A stretch of 64,000 nt of DNA from UBA2821 sp902763335 (GTDB lineage: Bacteria > Bacillota > Clostridia > Lachnospirales > Lachnospiraceae): NCBI GenBank assembly GCA_052066835.1, contig JBQHRJ010000007.1; one strand, 5' to 3'. The notes under the pieces were generated by a model, which did no database searches, was not told the origin of the DNA, and was given only the letters and a program-made list of their open reading frames with translations. Below, in pieces: positions 1 through 9,223 of the stretch. The position numbers and the translations under genes were made by a program. The number at the start of each line of letters is the position of its first letter. Position 1 is the first letter of the stretch.

Positions 1-97
1 AGAAGCTCTATCACCTCCCAAATAATATTTTCCCAAATATGAATAACTGCATTTTTATTTGGGGGGAGTTCCCCATTCTGATTTATTCTATACTAAG
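1..97. other. Left-edge intergenic strip with ribosome site for a gene off the window
   Basis: No gene lies inside this strip. On the minus strand positions 12-19 read GGGAGGTG, a strong ribosome binding site, with only about 11 bases left before the window edge. A leftward gene therefore probably starts just outside. The strip ends at the left inverted repeat of the insertion sequence. Confidence 0.35.
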
Positions 98-1706
98 TAG
101 TGTCTGCTTAAGGCAAAATAAATATGCCTCTAACCATTGCAAATACTGACTTTTCCTCCATTTTCTTCTATAATAGAGTGCAAGGAAATATATTGTTTTA
201 CCAGAAAAAACTTGCACTTGGAGGAAATGGACATGTACAAATTTGATAAAAATCACCAGTTTAGATTCACAGATTTCAATCAGCCAATGGGGCTAAAAAT
301 GAATCCAGAAAACCGTTGGGTTAAGAAAGCTGAAACCATTCCCTGGGAAGCTATTGAAGAAAAATATGCAGCTCTCTTTCCGAGCAAGAAAGGGATGCCG
401 GCAAAACCCCTCAGGACAGCTCTTGGATCATTGTTGATTCAAAAACAGCTTCAGTTTTCTGATAGAGAACTGGTGGAGGAAATACGGGAAAATCCATATT
501 TCCAATACTTCATTGGACTTCCGGGCTATCAGGATAAAATACCATTTGTTCCGTCTCTTCTAGTGGAGTTTCGCAAGCGCCTCACAGCAGAAGTCCTTGA
601 GGAAATCAATGAGATGATCATTGAGTACAATACTCCAAATAATCCACCACCAACAGGTGGCGGTGACCATAGTGTGGACCCCGATGAAGCAGATGATACA
701 AACGCTGGTACTTTAATTCTGGATGCCACATGTGCACCACAGAATATCTCTTATCCTCAGGATGTAAATCTCTTGAATGAAGCTCGTGAGGATTTGGAAA
801 AAATGATTGATATCATCTGTTACGAGCAAAACTATCCCAAGCCAAGAATGTATCGTCAAAATGCCAGAAAAGATTATCTGAATCTGGCAAAGTGCAGGAA
901 ACGTACTTCCAAGAAGATTCGCAAAGCAATCAAGGCTCAACTGCAGTACATTCGTAGGGATTTGAAGTACATTGATACATTCCTTGAAAAAGTTGATTTG
1001 TGCGATTCTCTTTCCAGGCAGCTTGCAACCATCAGAACTATGGCAGAACAACAGCAATACATGTATGACAACAGAGTTCATAGCGTACCAGATAGAATTG
1101 TGAGTATCAGTCAACCATACATCCGGCCAATTGTCAGAGGAAAAGCAAAGGCACCGGTTGAGTTTGGAGCAAAGCTCGACCTTAGTATCGACGAAAAGGG
1201 CATTGCAAGATTGGAGCGCTTGTCATTCGATGCTTACAATGAATCAGACGTGCTCATCACAGCAGTTGAAAACTATAAGAGCCGCACAGGACATTATCCT
1301 GAAAGAGTTCTGGTAGATCAAATATACAGAAATCGGTCCAACAGAGCCTTTTGCAAGGAACATGGAATACGAATTTCCGGACCTGCACTTGGTCGTCCTA
1401 AGAAAGATGACAAGGCCGATAAGAAACAGGAATACATTGATAACACGGATAGAATCGAAGTAGAGCGAGCATTCAGCCTGGCAAAGCGTAAATATGGTCT
1501 TGGGTTGCTAACCACCAAGCTGGACACGACAACCCGAAGTGCAATCGCTTTATCTATCATTGCAATGAACGTAAACCGCTTGACGATGGTTTCGTTTGCT
1601 CAAATTTGTATTTCAGTATTTTCAAGGTACAAACAGTGCATAGCACTGAAAAAATATATGCAAAACAAGCCTTATGAATTGCTAAAGATTTGTTGAGCAG
1701 ATACTA
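98..1706 (+). mobile_element. IS5/IS1182-like insertion sequence
   Basis: A single transposase gene is bounded by imperfect 14-bp inverted repeats. The left end (98-111) reads TAGTGTCTGCTTAA and the complement of the right end (1693-1706) reads TAGTATCTGCTCAA, 12 of 14 identical. The transposase stop codon lies inside the right repeat. I see no convincing target duplication. The right end cuts into the 3' part of the convergent coiled-coil gene, so that gene was probably truncated by the insertion. The family assignment comes from the transposase and is tentative. Confidence 0.75.
233..1696 (+). CDS. IS5/IS1182-like DDE transposase
   Basis: This is a transposase of about 487 residues. The N-terminal 120 residues carry the DUF772-type region found in IS5/IS1182 enzymes (KPLRTALGSLLIQ, then FQYFIGLPGYQ). 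The catalytic domain is of the DDE type: first Asp in LILDATCAP, second in VLVDQIYRN, and a Glu candidate in DRIEVERAF near the C-terminus. The ATG at 233 is preferred because GGAGG ends 8 bases before it; the ATG at 227 is too close, and the open frame back to 137 has no ribosome site. The frame is intact, so the enzyme could be active. It is the only plus-strand gene in the first 16 kb. Confidence 0.85.
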   Translation: MYKFDKNHQFRFTDFNQPMGLKMNPENRWVKKAETIPWEAIEEKYAALFPSKKGMPAKPLRTALGSLLIQKQLQFSDRELVEEIRENPYFQYFIGLPGYQDKIPFVPSLLVEFRKRLTAEVLEEINEMIIEYNTPNNPPPTGGGDHSVDPDEADDTNAGTLILDATCAPQNISYPQDVNLLNEAREDLEKMIDIICYEQNYPKPRMYRQNARKDYLNLAKCRKRTSKKIRKAIKAQLQYIRRDLKYIDTFLEKVDLCDSLSRQLATIRTMAEQQQYMYDNRVHSVPDRIVSISQPYIRPIVRGKAKAPVEFGAKLDLSIDEKGIARLERLSFDAYNESDVLITAVENYKSRTGHYPERVLVDQIYRNRSNRAFCKEHGIRISGPALGRPKKDDKADKKQEYIDNTDRIEVERAFSLAKRKYGLGLLTTKLDTTTRSAIALSIIAMNVNRLTMVSFAQICISVFSRYKQCIALKKYMQNKPYELLKIC

Positions 1707-2104
1707 AGTAACACCACCTCCTTCAAAAAAATATTCCTTAGCAGTAACCCTATAATCGATATCTGCTTCCGAATATATTCCACAACCGTATTCAGCATAG
1801 CAATTTCGCCTAATACATTACGTCCCATTTCAAAAGCAATGGTGGATAAACTCAACTCAGAGAATTCTTGTTCAACTGTTTCCTTATTTTTTTGAATAAG
1901 TTCATTGCACATCTGAAATATTTTTATTTGATAATCTCTAAATTTTTCTGAATTTTGTTGTTTCTGTTGCAAACGTTTTTCTAACTGTCTGCTTCTGAAT
2001 TTTGTTGTTTGAATTAACTGTTGAATGACACTATTGAAATAGCCAATATATAGCAAAATTTTTTTATCATTTACCACTTCTTTTTCTTCTATCGTTTCAT
2101 GCAT
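1682..2104 (-). CDS. Coiled-coil protein truncated by the IS
   Basis: I do not recognise the family. The protein is about 140 residues, rich in Gln, Lys and Glu with a long helical stretch (around residues 35-85, RQLEKRLQQKQQNSEKF) and a more hydrophobic tail, so it is mostly helical and perhaps a coiled coil. The ATG at 2104 follows AGGAGGG by about 10 bases; the open frame back to 2167 lacks a site. The last 8 or so codons lie inside the IS right end, so the natural C-terminus is missing and the gene may be a remnant. Its promoter carries the same 11-bp-spaced repeats as the HflK operon and the two-component operon, which suggests a role in the same response. Confidence 0.55.
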   Translation of the reverse strand: MHETIEEKEVVNDKKILLYIGYFNSVIQQLIQTTKFRSRQLEKRLQQKQQNSEKFRDYQIKIFQMCNELIQKNKETVEQEFSELSLSTIAFEMGRNVLGEIAMLNTVVEYIRKQISIIGLLLRNIFLKEVVLLSICSTNL

Positions 2105-2126
2105 TCTGTATTCCCTCCTTGTTCCG

Positions 2127-2160
2127 AATATAAACAAAAGATATGGGGAAATTATGGAGA
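2127..2160 (-). promoter_or_regulatory. Response-regulator-type promoter P1 (direct repeats plus -10)
   Basis: Read on the minus strand, TCTCCATA (2153-2160), 3 nt, TCCCCATA (2142-2149), 9 nt, then TATATT (2127-2132) as the -10. No good -35 is present; the repeats occupy that place. The 11-bp repeat period is typical of OmpR-family activator sites. The same layout occurs at 7720-7753 and 11298-11331. Confidence 0.6.
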
Positions 2161-2308
2161 AATTCAAACAAATTTATTAACTTTGCTTATTTAGCTTCGC
2201 TTCTGTATTCACCTCACACAGAGAATACATATAGTAAAAGTGAATAGCATAAAAATAATCACTACACAGGAAAATACTTCCTGTTCTTTTCCCATAATTT
2301 CGTTGTAT

Positions 2309-2364
2309 ACACAATCAGTCAAATGAATAAGCTACTCCACCTATCCATTTGACCGACTTTGTGT
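2309..2364 (-). terminator. Stem-loop after the hflK gene
   Basis: The 17-base arm at 2309-2325 is imperfectly complementary to 2346-2364, with two mismatches and a small bulge. It sits just past the hflK stop, between the SPFH operon and the coiled-coil gene. There is no clear T run in the direction of transcription, so it may be a processing or stability hairpin instead of an intrinsic terminator. Confidence 0.35.
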
Positions 2365-2372
2365 TTCCCTTC

Positions 2373-3554
2373 CTACTCTGTTGTAACACCCATACCATTA
2401 TTTAGCTCTGGATCTAACAACTTCACATCTATACTACCGTCTTTAGAATTAACAATATATTTCTTCACATTCGGCAGTATCTTGTCCATAGTTTCAAGGA
2501 ATAATCTGTACTTTGTTGTATCTTCACTATATATCTGACTATTTTTCTGATACTCTGCAAGCATCTGTTCAAACTTAGCAGCATCACCCTGTGCCTGATT
2601 AATTGCCTGTGTTTTATAACCTTCCGCTTCGGATATCATACTGCTCGCCTGACCTCGTGCCTCTGGTATCAAACTATTATAATATCCGTTTGCATTATTT
2701 ATGGCTGTCTCCTTATCCTCCTTTGCTGTTGTTACATCCAGAAATGCATCTGAAACTGCCTCCGGCGGCACTATGGATTGAATATTAAAAGCTGTAATCA
2801 GAATACCCGCATTATACTCATTCAAAATCTCCTGTGCATACTTTATGACATCATTTTGTGCCTGTACCTTTTGCGTACCTAAAATGTCATCAACCGCAAT
2901 TCCCGAAATTACTTGTACCAAGGATGCCTCCACCGCAGATCTGACAATTATCTCATCTCGTTCCGCCACATTATATAAAAATGCCTGTGGGTCAGATACT
3001 TTGTAGTGCACAATAGCTTCTGTTCCCACTATATTTTCATCGCCAGTTAGCAATTGCAATGCTTGTGGCGATTCTGATGCCTCCTCATGCATATGTTCCG
3101 GCAAAGACATTCCAATATCGGCTCTGCGTACCTCTTCTATATTAACCATCTGTACACTATCAATCGGGGCAGGCAGGCGATAATGAATTCCTTCCGAAAC
3201 CGAAGAATCTATCACTTTACCAAACCTTTTTACCACAGCCTGTTCTCCGGGATTTACTACATAGATACCTGTCAGCAGGTACACCGCAAATATCCCGGTT
3301 CCAAGAATAATTGCCATTTTTTTCATATGAATGTGTCCAAAGGCACTATTTATATCCTTGAGTACACCACTATTTTTTATGTTTGCAATACTCTTTCCGA
3401 CAATTATCTTAATTTTCTTCTTTTCTATGGCTGTCTTTTTCTTTCTCTTTTTCGGTTGTTTCTCTGTCTTTTTCTCTACCTTCTCTTTTCCATCAGTATT
3501 ATTCTGCTGACCTTCATTTTCCTCTGGTCTGTTTTCTTCAGATACAGGTTTCAT
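2373..3554 (-). CDS. hflK: HflK-like SPFH protease modulator
   Basis: This SPFH (prohibitin-type) protein is of the HflK kind, which in bacteria forms with HflC a membrane assembly around the FtsH protease. It has a long charged N-terminus (residues 1-60, many Lys and Glu), one membrane segment (about 75-98, ending in GIYVVNPGEQAVVKRFG) and an SPFH domain to about 280. An Ala/Glu-rich helix follows (EARGQASSMISEAEGYK) and then a C-terminal tail of about 90 residues. The ATG at 3554 follows AAGGAGGGG and lies 14 bases past the hflC stop; a longer frame to 3611 has no ribosome site. It is the last gene of the foldase-SPFH operon and closely resembles the SPFH half of the gene at 4482. Confidence 0.85.
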   Translation of the reverse strand: MKPVSEENRPEENEGQQNNTDGKEKVEKKTEKQPKKRKKKTAIEKKKIKIIVGKSIANIKNSGVLKDINSAFGHIHMKKMAIILGTGIFAVYLLTGIYVVNPGEQAVVKRFGKVIDSSVSEGIHYRLPAPIDSVQMVNIEEVRRADIGMSLPEHMHEEASESPQALQLLTGDENIVGTEAIVHYKVSDPQAFLYNVAERDEIIVRSAVEASLVQVISGIAVDDILGTQKVQAQNDVIKYAQEILNEYNAGILITAFNIQSIVPPEAVSDAFLDVTTAKEDKETAINNANGYYNSLIPEARGQASSMISEAEGYKTQAINQAQGDAAKFEQMLAEYQKNSQIYSEDTTKYRLFLETMDKILPNVKKYIVNSKDGSIDVKLLDPELNNGMGVTTE

Positions 3555-3567
3555 TATGTACCCCTCC

Positions 3568-4476
3568 TTACTCTGCAACATTTGTCCTATTTTCTGAAAT
3601 TCCATCGCCACTTAAATATTTGAGAATTTCAGCAGTAGAAGGCAGGATTAATGTTGTATTATCATCAATCGTTTTTTCGTATGTCTCAAGGGTTCTCACA
3701 AATTCATAAAACTGAGGGTCTTTTCCAAATGCTTCTCCATAAATGCGAATTGCCTCTGCATCCCCTTCACCTTTGATTTCCTGTGCCTGTTTATATGCCT
3801 CTGACAAAATGGTTGTTTGTTCCTTTTCCGCTTCTGCCCTAATCTTTGCAGCCTCCTCACTACCTTCCGCACGATACTGCTTCGCCATCTGTTCACGTTC
3901 TGCCTTCATACGATCATAAACACTTTGTTTATTCGCTTCCGGGAAATTTAATACTCTGATTTGTGTATCAACAATTTCAATACCGTATTCTGCCGCTTTC
4001 TCACGTGCATAGTTGGTTGCCTCTGCAAGCATGGAATCCAATTTTAGTTCATCTTCATTAATATTCACCAATTCTTCTAGGGAATATTGACTGAGCTGTA
4101 CACCAATGCTTGACGAAAATACATCTCTTAAACGGGATTGTGCACCAATTTCATCCTTTACTGTTTTCATGTACTTTACCGGATCAACAATCTTCCATGT
4201 TCCATAATAGTCCAATGAAACATTTTTCTTGTCAGAGGATAATAACTCCAACTCATCTGCCTGATAAATTTGAACACGTTTATCCAATCTTCTGACAGAC
4301 TGAATAGGGTCCGGTAATTTAATCTGCAGTCCGGCATCTTCTATTACTCTTACCGGATTACCAAACTGTGTAACCACGACATATTCTGTTGTATCAACTG
4401 TATAAACCATTAAAGTTAAAACAAAAAGCACAATACCGCTACAAATACCTAATATTACTTTCTTTTTATTTTTCAT
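3568..4476 (-). CDS. hflC: HflC-like SPFH protease modulator
   Basis: This is an SPFH protein of the HflC type, about 302 residues, a usual length. A single N-terminal membrane anchor (residues 7-27) is followed by YVVVTQFGNPVRVIEDAG, the SPFH start. The conserved helix QMAKQYRAEGSEEAAKIRAE and the C-terminal ending with TAEILKYL are as in HflC. The start at 4476 follows AAAGGTG; the longer frame to 4512 overlaps the upstream gene and lacks a site. It lies between the CDF-HflK fusion and hflK, with 5 bp and 13 bp spacings, so the three SPFH genes are translated from one message and may form a mixed ring in the membrane. Confidence 0.85.
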   Translation of the reverse strand: MKNKKKVILGICSGIVLFVLTLMVYTVDTTEYVVVTQFGNPVRVIEDAGLQIKLPDPIQSVRRLDKRVQIYQADELELLSSDKKNVSLDYYGTWKIVDPVKYMKTVKDEIGAQSRLRDVFSSSIGVQLSQYSLEELVNINEDELKLDSMLAEATNYAREKAAEYGIEIVDTQIRVLNFPEANKQSVYDRMKAEREQMAKQYRAEGSEEAAKIRAEAEKEQTTILSEAYKQAQEIKGEGDAEAIRIYGEAFGKDPQFYEFVRTLETYEKTIDDNTTLILPSTAEILKYLSGDGISENRTNVAE

Positions 4477-4481
4477 CCTTT

Positions 4482-6032
4482 TCACCTTTCTTTCTCCGAA
4501 TTTCCAATCCATAACTCAGCATTATCTATTTTCACATCTGAACCCAACAATATTTTCTGCACATTCGGAAGAATTTCATCCATTGCTTCCATGTATAACC
4601 GAAACTCTGTTACACCTTTTGTTTTTTCATATGCGCTCTGTCTCAAAGCAAAGTATGCTGCATCTCCTGTTGCAGTGCTGATTTTGTCAGTTTTATACTC
4701 TTCTGCCTCTGCGATTTCTTTATATGCTTCTGCCCTTGCTTCCGGAATAAGCTGGTTCTGGTACGCATATGCTTCACTTATGTAGATTGCTCTGTCCTGC
4801 CTTGCACTTGCCAAATCTTCATAGCTGTCCTTAACCGCATCCGGCGGTGCTACTTCCACCATCTGAACACTGACAATTTCAATTCCTACTTTATTCTGAT
4901 TCATATCCTCCTGTATCTTTGATAACGCCAACTTTTCTACATCTGCTTTACCTTTTGTCAGAAGGTAATCAATTTTATTCCGACCAACAATTTCTCTGAT
5001 ACTGCTCAGTGTACTGGAAGCAAGTAACATATCTGTATTTTCCACATTTAAAATGAATTCTTCTGCATTCTTTACCTTATAGTGGACTGTCATATCTACA
5101 TTTATGAGATTTGTATCTCCTGTGAGAAGCTCCTGCACTCCCGTATCTATTTTCTGAATATCCTCACTATTCACAAGCACCACTTCATCAATAGGTGCAG
5201 GTAAACTGTAATGTATTCCCGGCTCTACTTCCTCATCTACAATTTTTCCAAAACGCTTTACCACACCCGTTTGATTTACCCCAACAATATAAACACCGGA
5301 TAAAGCATAAGCAGCCACAATAATGCCTCCAAAGGTTACGATTAACTTTTTGTTCTGTTTAAAGCTAAAATGAACGTGTGAATGTGCATGCTCAAATCCC
5401 TTCTCATCAGGATGTAAGAGTGCATGTAAATTACTACTAAAAATCTCATACCCTGCACTTAGCAGAAGAACCATTGCCACAATAGCCGCCACTTTGTCCA
5501 AACTCTTCATTCCGAAAAGTGATCCGGTAATACCTATCAATACTGCAATTGAGCAATACATATCCATTTTGGAATGATATCCGTCTGCCTTCAGACTTTC
5601 TGACTCGGTTTGTTCACCCACATATATTTTCAGCCTTGCCATAAAATAATTTACAACCACCGCGAACAAAGCTCCTGCAGCCGTAAATGGTACATAACGT
5701 AACTCTACAACATCATTACTAAGTGCACTCTCCAAAATTTCAAACCCCATATAGAAAATAAATAGGGAAACAAAAAGTGCAAGAATATGCTCTACTGTAT
5801 TTACAGCCTTTCCTAATCTTTCTTTTCCAAAACTTGTAACCAATAACCCCACAAATACAATTGTGGTCACGAATAAATCCGCAAATGAATGCCATGCATT
5901 TGCCTCCAGACCAATACTACCTGACAGGTCTGCCAAGAAAAAACGGAGTGCAATCAGTACCATATTGGCAATCATTGTAACAAGAATTGTTTTTTCTTTC
6001 CTTCCCAGCCATTTTTTACTTTTCTGTTCCAT
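4482..6032 (-). CDS. Cation-diffusion-facilitator / HflK-type SPFH fusion
   Basis: This 516-residue protein has two parts. Residues 1-215 are a cation diffusion facilitator membrane domain with about six helices. The two metal-site motifs of that family are visible: N45, H48, D52 in helix 2 and D150, H153, D157 in helix 5, with Asn in place of the usual first Asp. A His-rich stretch follows (HAHSHVHF, about 217-224). Residues 230-516 are an HflK-like SPFH domain (NQTGVVKRFGK, then YTKLPAPI-like YSLPAPIDEV). The normal cytoplasmic CDF domain is absent, replaced by SPFH. The start follows GGAGG and overlaps the foldase stop by 17 bases. I infer coupling of metal transport to a membrane protease-control complex; this is untested. 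Confidence 0.8.
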   Translation of the reverse strand: MEQKSKKWLGRKEKTILVTMIANMVLIALRFFLADLSGSIGLEANAWHSFADLFVTTIVFVGLLVTSFGKERLGKAVNTVEHILALFVSLFIFYMGFEILESALSNDVVELRYVPFTAAGALFAVVVNYFMARLKIYVGEQTESESLKADGYHSKMDMYCSIAVLIGITGSLFGMKSLDKVAAIVAMVLLLSAGYEIFSSNLHALLHPDEKGFEHAHSHVHFSFKQNKKLIVTFGGIIVAAYALSGVYIVGVNQTGVVKRFGKIVDEEVEPGIHYSLPAPIDEVVLVNSEDIQKIDTGVQELLTGDTNLINVDMTVHYKVKNAEEFILNVENTDMLLASSTLSSIREIVGRNKIDYLLTKGKADVEKLALSKIQEDMNQNKVGIEIVSVQMVEVAPPDAVKDSYEDLASARQDRAIYISEAYAYQNQLIPEARAEAYKEIAEAEEYKTDKISTATGDAAYFALRQSAYEKTKGVTEFRLYMEAMDEILPNVQKILLGSDVKIDNAELWIGNSEKER

Positions 6033-7683
6033 TACTGTCCTCCACTTCTTTCATCATTTTTCGTAATGTTTTTTCATAAATTATGAGATTGCTTTGTTCT
6101 AAAAGCATATCTTCCATTTCCTTCTCCAATTCATGGTGTCTCTCATCGCTTATATGGGAAATAATATCCTCCCTTACTTCCTCCAGTGCCATCTGTTCCT
6201 CTTCCTGTTTTGATACCAATTGGAAGATGTAGTATCCACCATGTACCAAGGTAGCATCACTTATCTCTCCGGCTTCTAAAGAGAATATCACCTCTGCCAG
6301 TTCGGCATCTAAATGATTCCTATATAAATCACCTTCCACTTCACCACCAGTTTCAGCACTTCCATCCTCTGAATACTGCTTTGCAATTTCTGCAAAATCT
6401 GATCCATTTTTCAATGCTTCTGCCGCCTTATCCGCTTTATCCTTCCCCTTTCCATCTCCGGTTTCTTCTATCCAGATTACCTTTACTTTTGCACTCTCAG
6501 GAATCATGAAACTGCTCTTATAAGTTTCGTAATATTCTGCGATTTCTTCCTCCGTAGGTTCCGCAATCTTTTCATCAATCTCTTCCTGATGCATAATCTG
6601 ATACAAGTAGCTGATTTTGAGTTCTTCCGTATCATGATTCAACTCTCCATCTGTTGCATCATCACCTCCATCCTCCAAAATCAATTCTTTTACCGCAAGC
6701 TGGTCTACCAATATCTTTTTATTTTCATATCCTTCAAACGCCTGCTGATACTCTTCTGACAATTCATTAAACTCCGTCATAAAATCACCCAGGGTATATT
6801 TTTTCCCATGAACGTCAAATAAAGCTTCATTTTTATATATCTCATACTGATCCGTTTTTTCCAGCAATTCATAGTTAATTTCCAAGCCTGCCTCTTCTTT
6901 CAACTGCTCAATATAGGCAGGTAAATATTCCTCTTCCTTTTGTGCATACAATATTTCACGGATTTCTTCTTTTACGTCCGAAAATGCCTTATCTCCGTAT
7001 TTATCTCTGTTGGAATCATAATATTGCTGTATTTCGTAATTTGTAATCGTATCCATGGACATTTGTTTTTCTCTTATTTGCTTTACTAACTCTGCCACAC
7101 TGGCATCATCAAACAAATCCGATAACTGATGTTGTACCTCTTCTCGTCCGGTAATTCCCTGTTGCTCTGCCCAATCTAAAACAATTTGCTCCGTAGCCAT
7201 CATCTCTACCAATTGTCTGTAGCCTTCCATACTGTCAATAGGATGTGTCTCACAGGATTCATCAGGGTTACACAAGCTATGATCAAGTCCATGCTCCTCG
7301 CATATGTAATGTTCTGCTTCCCTTGCCATTTCAACCTTTACAAATTCCCTAAGTTCTTCCATCGTAATTGTCTTATCATTGTAACTAGCCACTACGTCCG
7401 GCGCAGGCGGTTTAGGTTCCTTCAGCCACGAAATGAAACCAGGCACGACTAAAATAAGAATACAGCCAGCCACAACTGCCACTATTCCCCATATAATATT
7501 ACGCTGTGATTTTTTTCTTTGTTTAGGTATTTCGGAGGGCATCTGCGCGACGATATCCTCTAGGCTGTCTTCCTGTTCCTCAACAACATCATCTTCTTTT
7601 TCTGTACTTCCTTTTTCCTTCTGTTTTATTCCCAACATATTTTGAATGTCGTCTAACAAAGAAATCTTTTCCTCATCTCCCAT
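6016..7683 (-). CDS. Membrane-anchored parvulin-type foldase (PrsA/SurA-like)
   Basis: This protein of about 555 residues has an acidic cytoplasmic N-terminus, one membrane segment (about 63-84, WGIVAVVAGCILILVVPGF) and an extracytoplasmic part. The latter has a SurA/PrsA-type chaperone region (about 95-390) and a parvulin peptidyl-prolyl isomerase domain (about 395-500, with FAEIAKQYSEDGSAETGGE and the conserved GGYYIFQL ending). An HxxxH-like region with Cys (EHYICEEHGLDHSLC, about 135-150) is unusual and could bind metal. The ATG at 7683 is favoured over 7689 because AAAGGA is then 8 bases away. First gene of the foldase-SPFH operon, behind promoter P2. It probably helps to fold exported proteins. 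Confidence 0.8.
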   Translation of the reverse strand: MGDEEKISLLDDIQNMLGIKQKEKGSTEKEDDVVEEQEDSLEDIVAQMPSEIPKQRKKSQRNIIWGIVAVVAGCILILVVPGFISWLKEPKPPAPDVVASYNDKTITMEELREFVKVEMAREAEHYICEEHGLDHSLCNPDESCETHPIDSMEGYRQLVEMMATEQIVLDWAEQQGITGREEVQHQLSDLFDDASVAELVKQIREKQMSMDTITNYEIQQYYDSNRDKYGDKAFSDVKEEIREILYAQKEEEYLPAYIEQLKEEAGLEINYELLEKTDQYEIYKNEALFDVHGKKYTLGDFMTEFNELSEEYQQAFEGYENKKILVDQLAVKELILEDGGDDATDGELNHDTEELKISYLYQIMHQEEIDEKIAEPTEEEIAEYYETYKSSFMIPESAKVKVIWIEETGDGKGKDKADKAAEALKNGSDFAEIAKQYSEDGSAETGGEVEGDLYRNHLDAELAEVIFSLEAGEISDATLVHGGYYIFQLVSKQEEEQMALEEVREDIISHISDERHHELEKEMEDMLLEQSNLIIYEKTLRKMMKEVEDSNGTEK

Positions 7684-7719
7684 ATACATTTTCCTTTCTT
7701 TTTGACATCACTGTATTTT

Positions 7720-7753
7720 ATGGTACACAGGAGTTATGGAGATTTTATGGAGA
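7720..7753 (-). promoter_or_regulatory. Response-regulator-type promoter P2 of the foldase-SPFH operon
   Basis: On the minus strand two perfect TCTCCATA repeats (7746-7753 and 7735-7742) lie 11 bp apart. They are followed by 9 nt and TACCAT (7720-7725) as the -10. This is the best of the three copies of this arrangement and lies just downstream of the terminator of the sensor kinase gene, so it should drive the operon independently. Confidence 0.65.
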
Positions 7754-7771
7754 TATATTCATTTTTGTTGC

Positions 7772-7802
7772 AAAAAAATAACACCTTCCATAAGAAAGTG
7801 TC
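7772..7802 (-). terminator. Intrinsic terminator after the sensor kinase
   Basis: On the minus strand GACACTTTC pairs with GGAAGGTGT around a loop of about four bases, followed by TTATTTTTTT. It lies 10 bases past the kinase stop and separates the two-component operon from the foldase operon. Confidence 0.8.
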
Positions 7803-7812
7803 ATTTTCTTCA

Positions 7813-9210
7813 TTATTCTAATGTTGGAAATACCAAAGTGAAACATGTCCCTTCCTCTGACGAGCTGGTCACTTTGATTTCTCCACCATGTAAATCCATA
7901 ATTGCCTTTGTAATTGCCAAGCCTAAGCCCATACCACCTGTGGCTTTACTTCTCGATTTATCTGCCCTATAAAAACGTTCAAACAAATAAGGAATATCTT
8001 TTTCATCTATGACTGCTCCATAATTAGTGATCGATATCTCCGTATTGTCGTCCTTGCATTGAGCTGAAATAATTATCTCCGTATTTTCCTCTGAATACCG
8101 AATTGCATTCGACAAAAGATTATAAATGCATTGAATTACTTTTTCTTCATCTCCCCTCATGTTTATATCTTTCTGGATAATAATTTTCATATGCAGCTTC
8201 TTTTTTTCAATCTGTATATCAAAATTATCTGCTACAGATTTTATCACTTTACATATATCTATATTGCTGATAGTTATTCTTGATTTATTTGCTTCCAACA
8301 CGTAAAGCTGTTGCAGTTGATTTACAATTCCTACCATTCGCATAATCTCCTGGCGGAAGCTTTCCATTCGTTCCTCCGTTGGTTCCCATATCCCATCAAT
8401 AATTGCTTCTGTCTGACCCAACAGGTTTGTTAATGGTGTTCTCAGTTCATGCGCGACATCCGATGTAATCTGTTTTTTCTGCATTTCCTGTTTTGCCAGT
8501 TTCTCCGACATCTCATTAATTGCCGTAATTAAACCCGCTGTTTCTTCATTTTTGGCAGTTTCATCAATAGTTGCTCCAAACTCGCCGTCCGCAATCCTAT
8601 TCGCTACAAGTATTGCTTCCGATATAGGACGAGTAATTCTCTTTGCAAACAAACCACTGACAAATATGGTTATGACTAAAAACACAAGTCCAATGACAAA
8701 AATTATATTTTGTAACCCATTTAACAAGTCCAATTCTCCGTCACTTAACGAATATGGACCATAATATCCGATAGAAATATAGCCTACATTCGTTCCTTGT
8801 ATTTTTAAATCATAATTTTCTTCCATATATTTTCCCTGGAATCCGGGATAACGGCTATGCATGTTATTTTCGGCATGCTGCAAAACTATTTGACATTCTT
8901 CCTCCCGATGTGTCCGTATATCCCAATCCAATTCCTTATTATTCAGTTGAATATGAACCAGATACCCATTTTGTAATGCTGCATTTGCAATGACTTCCAC
9001 CGAATATAATATGGTTTCCGATGTTTGTTGCCCGAATGTATCTTCTACCTGTGCAACAATGGAATCTATCATTTTCTTCTGTTCATTTTTCGCATACTGC
9101 TCAAACAAACCATCCATGCTATAACGCAACACTCCTGTAATCGCACAAATCAACATAATTGACAGAAGTGAATAAATGAATACCAGATTTGCTCGTATCG
9201 TTTTCCCCAT
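7813..9210 (-). CDS. Sensor histidine kinase (HAMP, HisKA, HATPase)
   Basis: This 465-residue membrane sensor has two membrane segments (about 8-28 and 168-188) around an extracytoplasmic domain of about 140 residues. A HAMP linker (189-242) leads into the dimerisation helix with phosphate-accepting His254 in SDVAHELRTPL, and an ATPase domain with the N box NLLSNAIRYSEEN and the G boxes GMGLGLAITK. It lies 13 bases after the response regulator and is transcribed with it. The small extracytoplasmic domain and the neighbouring cell-wall hydrolase suggest an envelope signal, but the ligand cannot be read from the sequence. Confidence 0.9.
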   Translation of the reverse strand: MGKTIRANLVFIYSLLSIMLICAITGVLRYSMDGLFEQYAKNEQKKMIDSIVAQVEDTFGQQTSETILYSVEVIANAALQNGYLVHIQLNNKELDWDIRTHREEECQIVLQHAENNMHSRYPGFQGKYMEENYDLKIQGTNVGYISIGYYGPYSLSDGELDLLNGLQNIIFVIGLVFLVITIFVSGLFAKRITRPISEAILVANRIADGEFGATIDETAKNEETAGLITAINEMSEKLAKQEMQKKQITSDVAHELRTPLTNLLGQTEAIIDGIWEPTEERMESFRQEIMRMVGIVNQLQQLYVLEANKSRITISNIDICKVIKSVADNFDIQIEKKKLHMKIIIQKDINMRGDEEKVIQCIYNLLSNAIRYSEENTEIIISAQCKDDNTEISITNYGAVIDEKDIPYLFERFYRADKSRSKATGGMGLGLAITKAIMDLHGGEIKVTSSSEEGTCFTLVFPTLE

Positions 9211-9223
9211 TTTCTTCTCTTTT

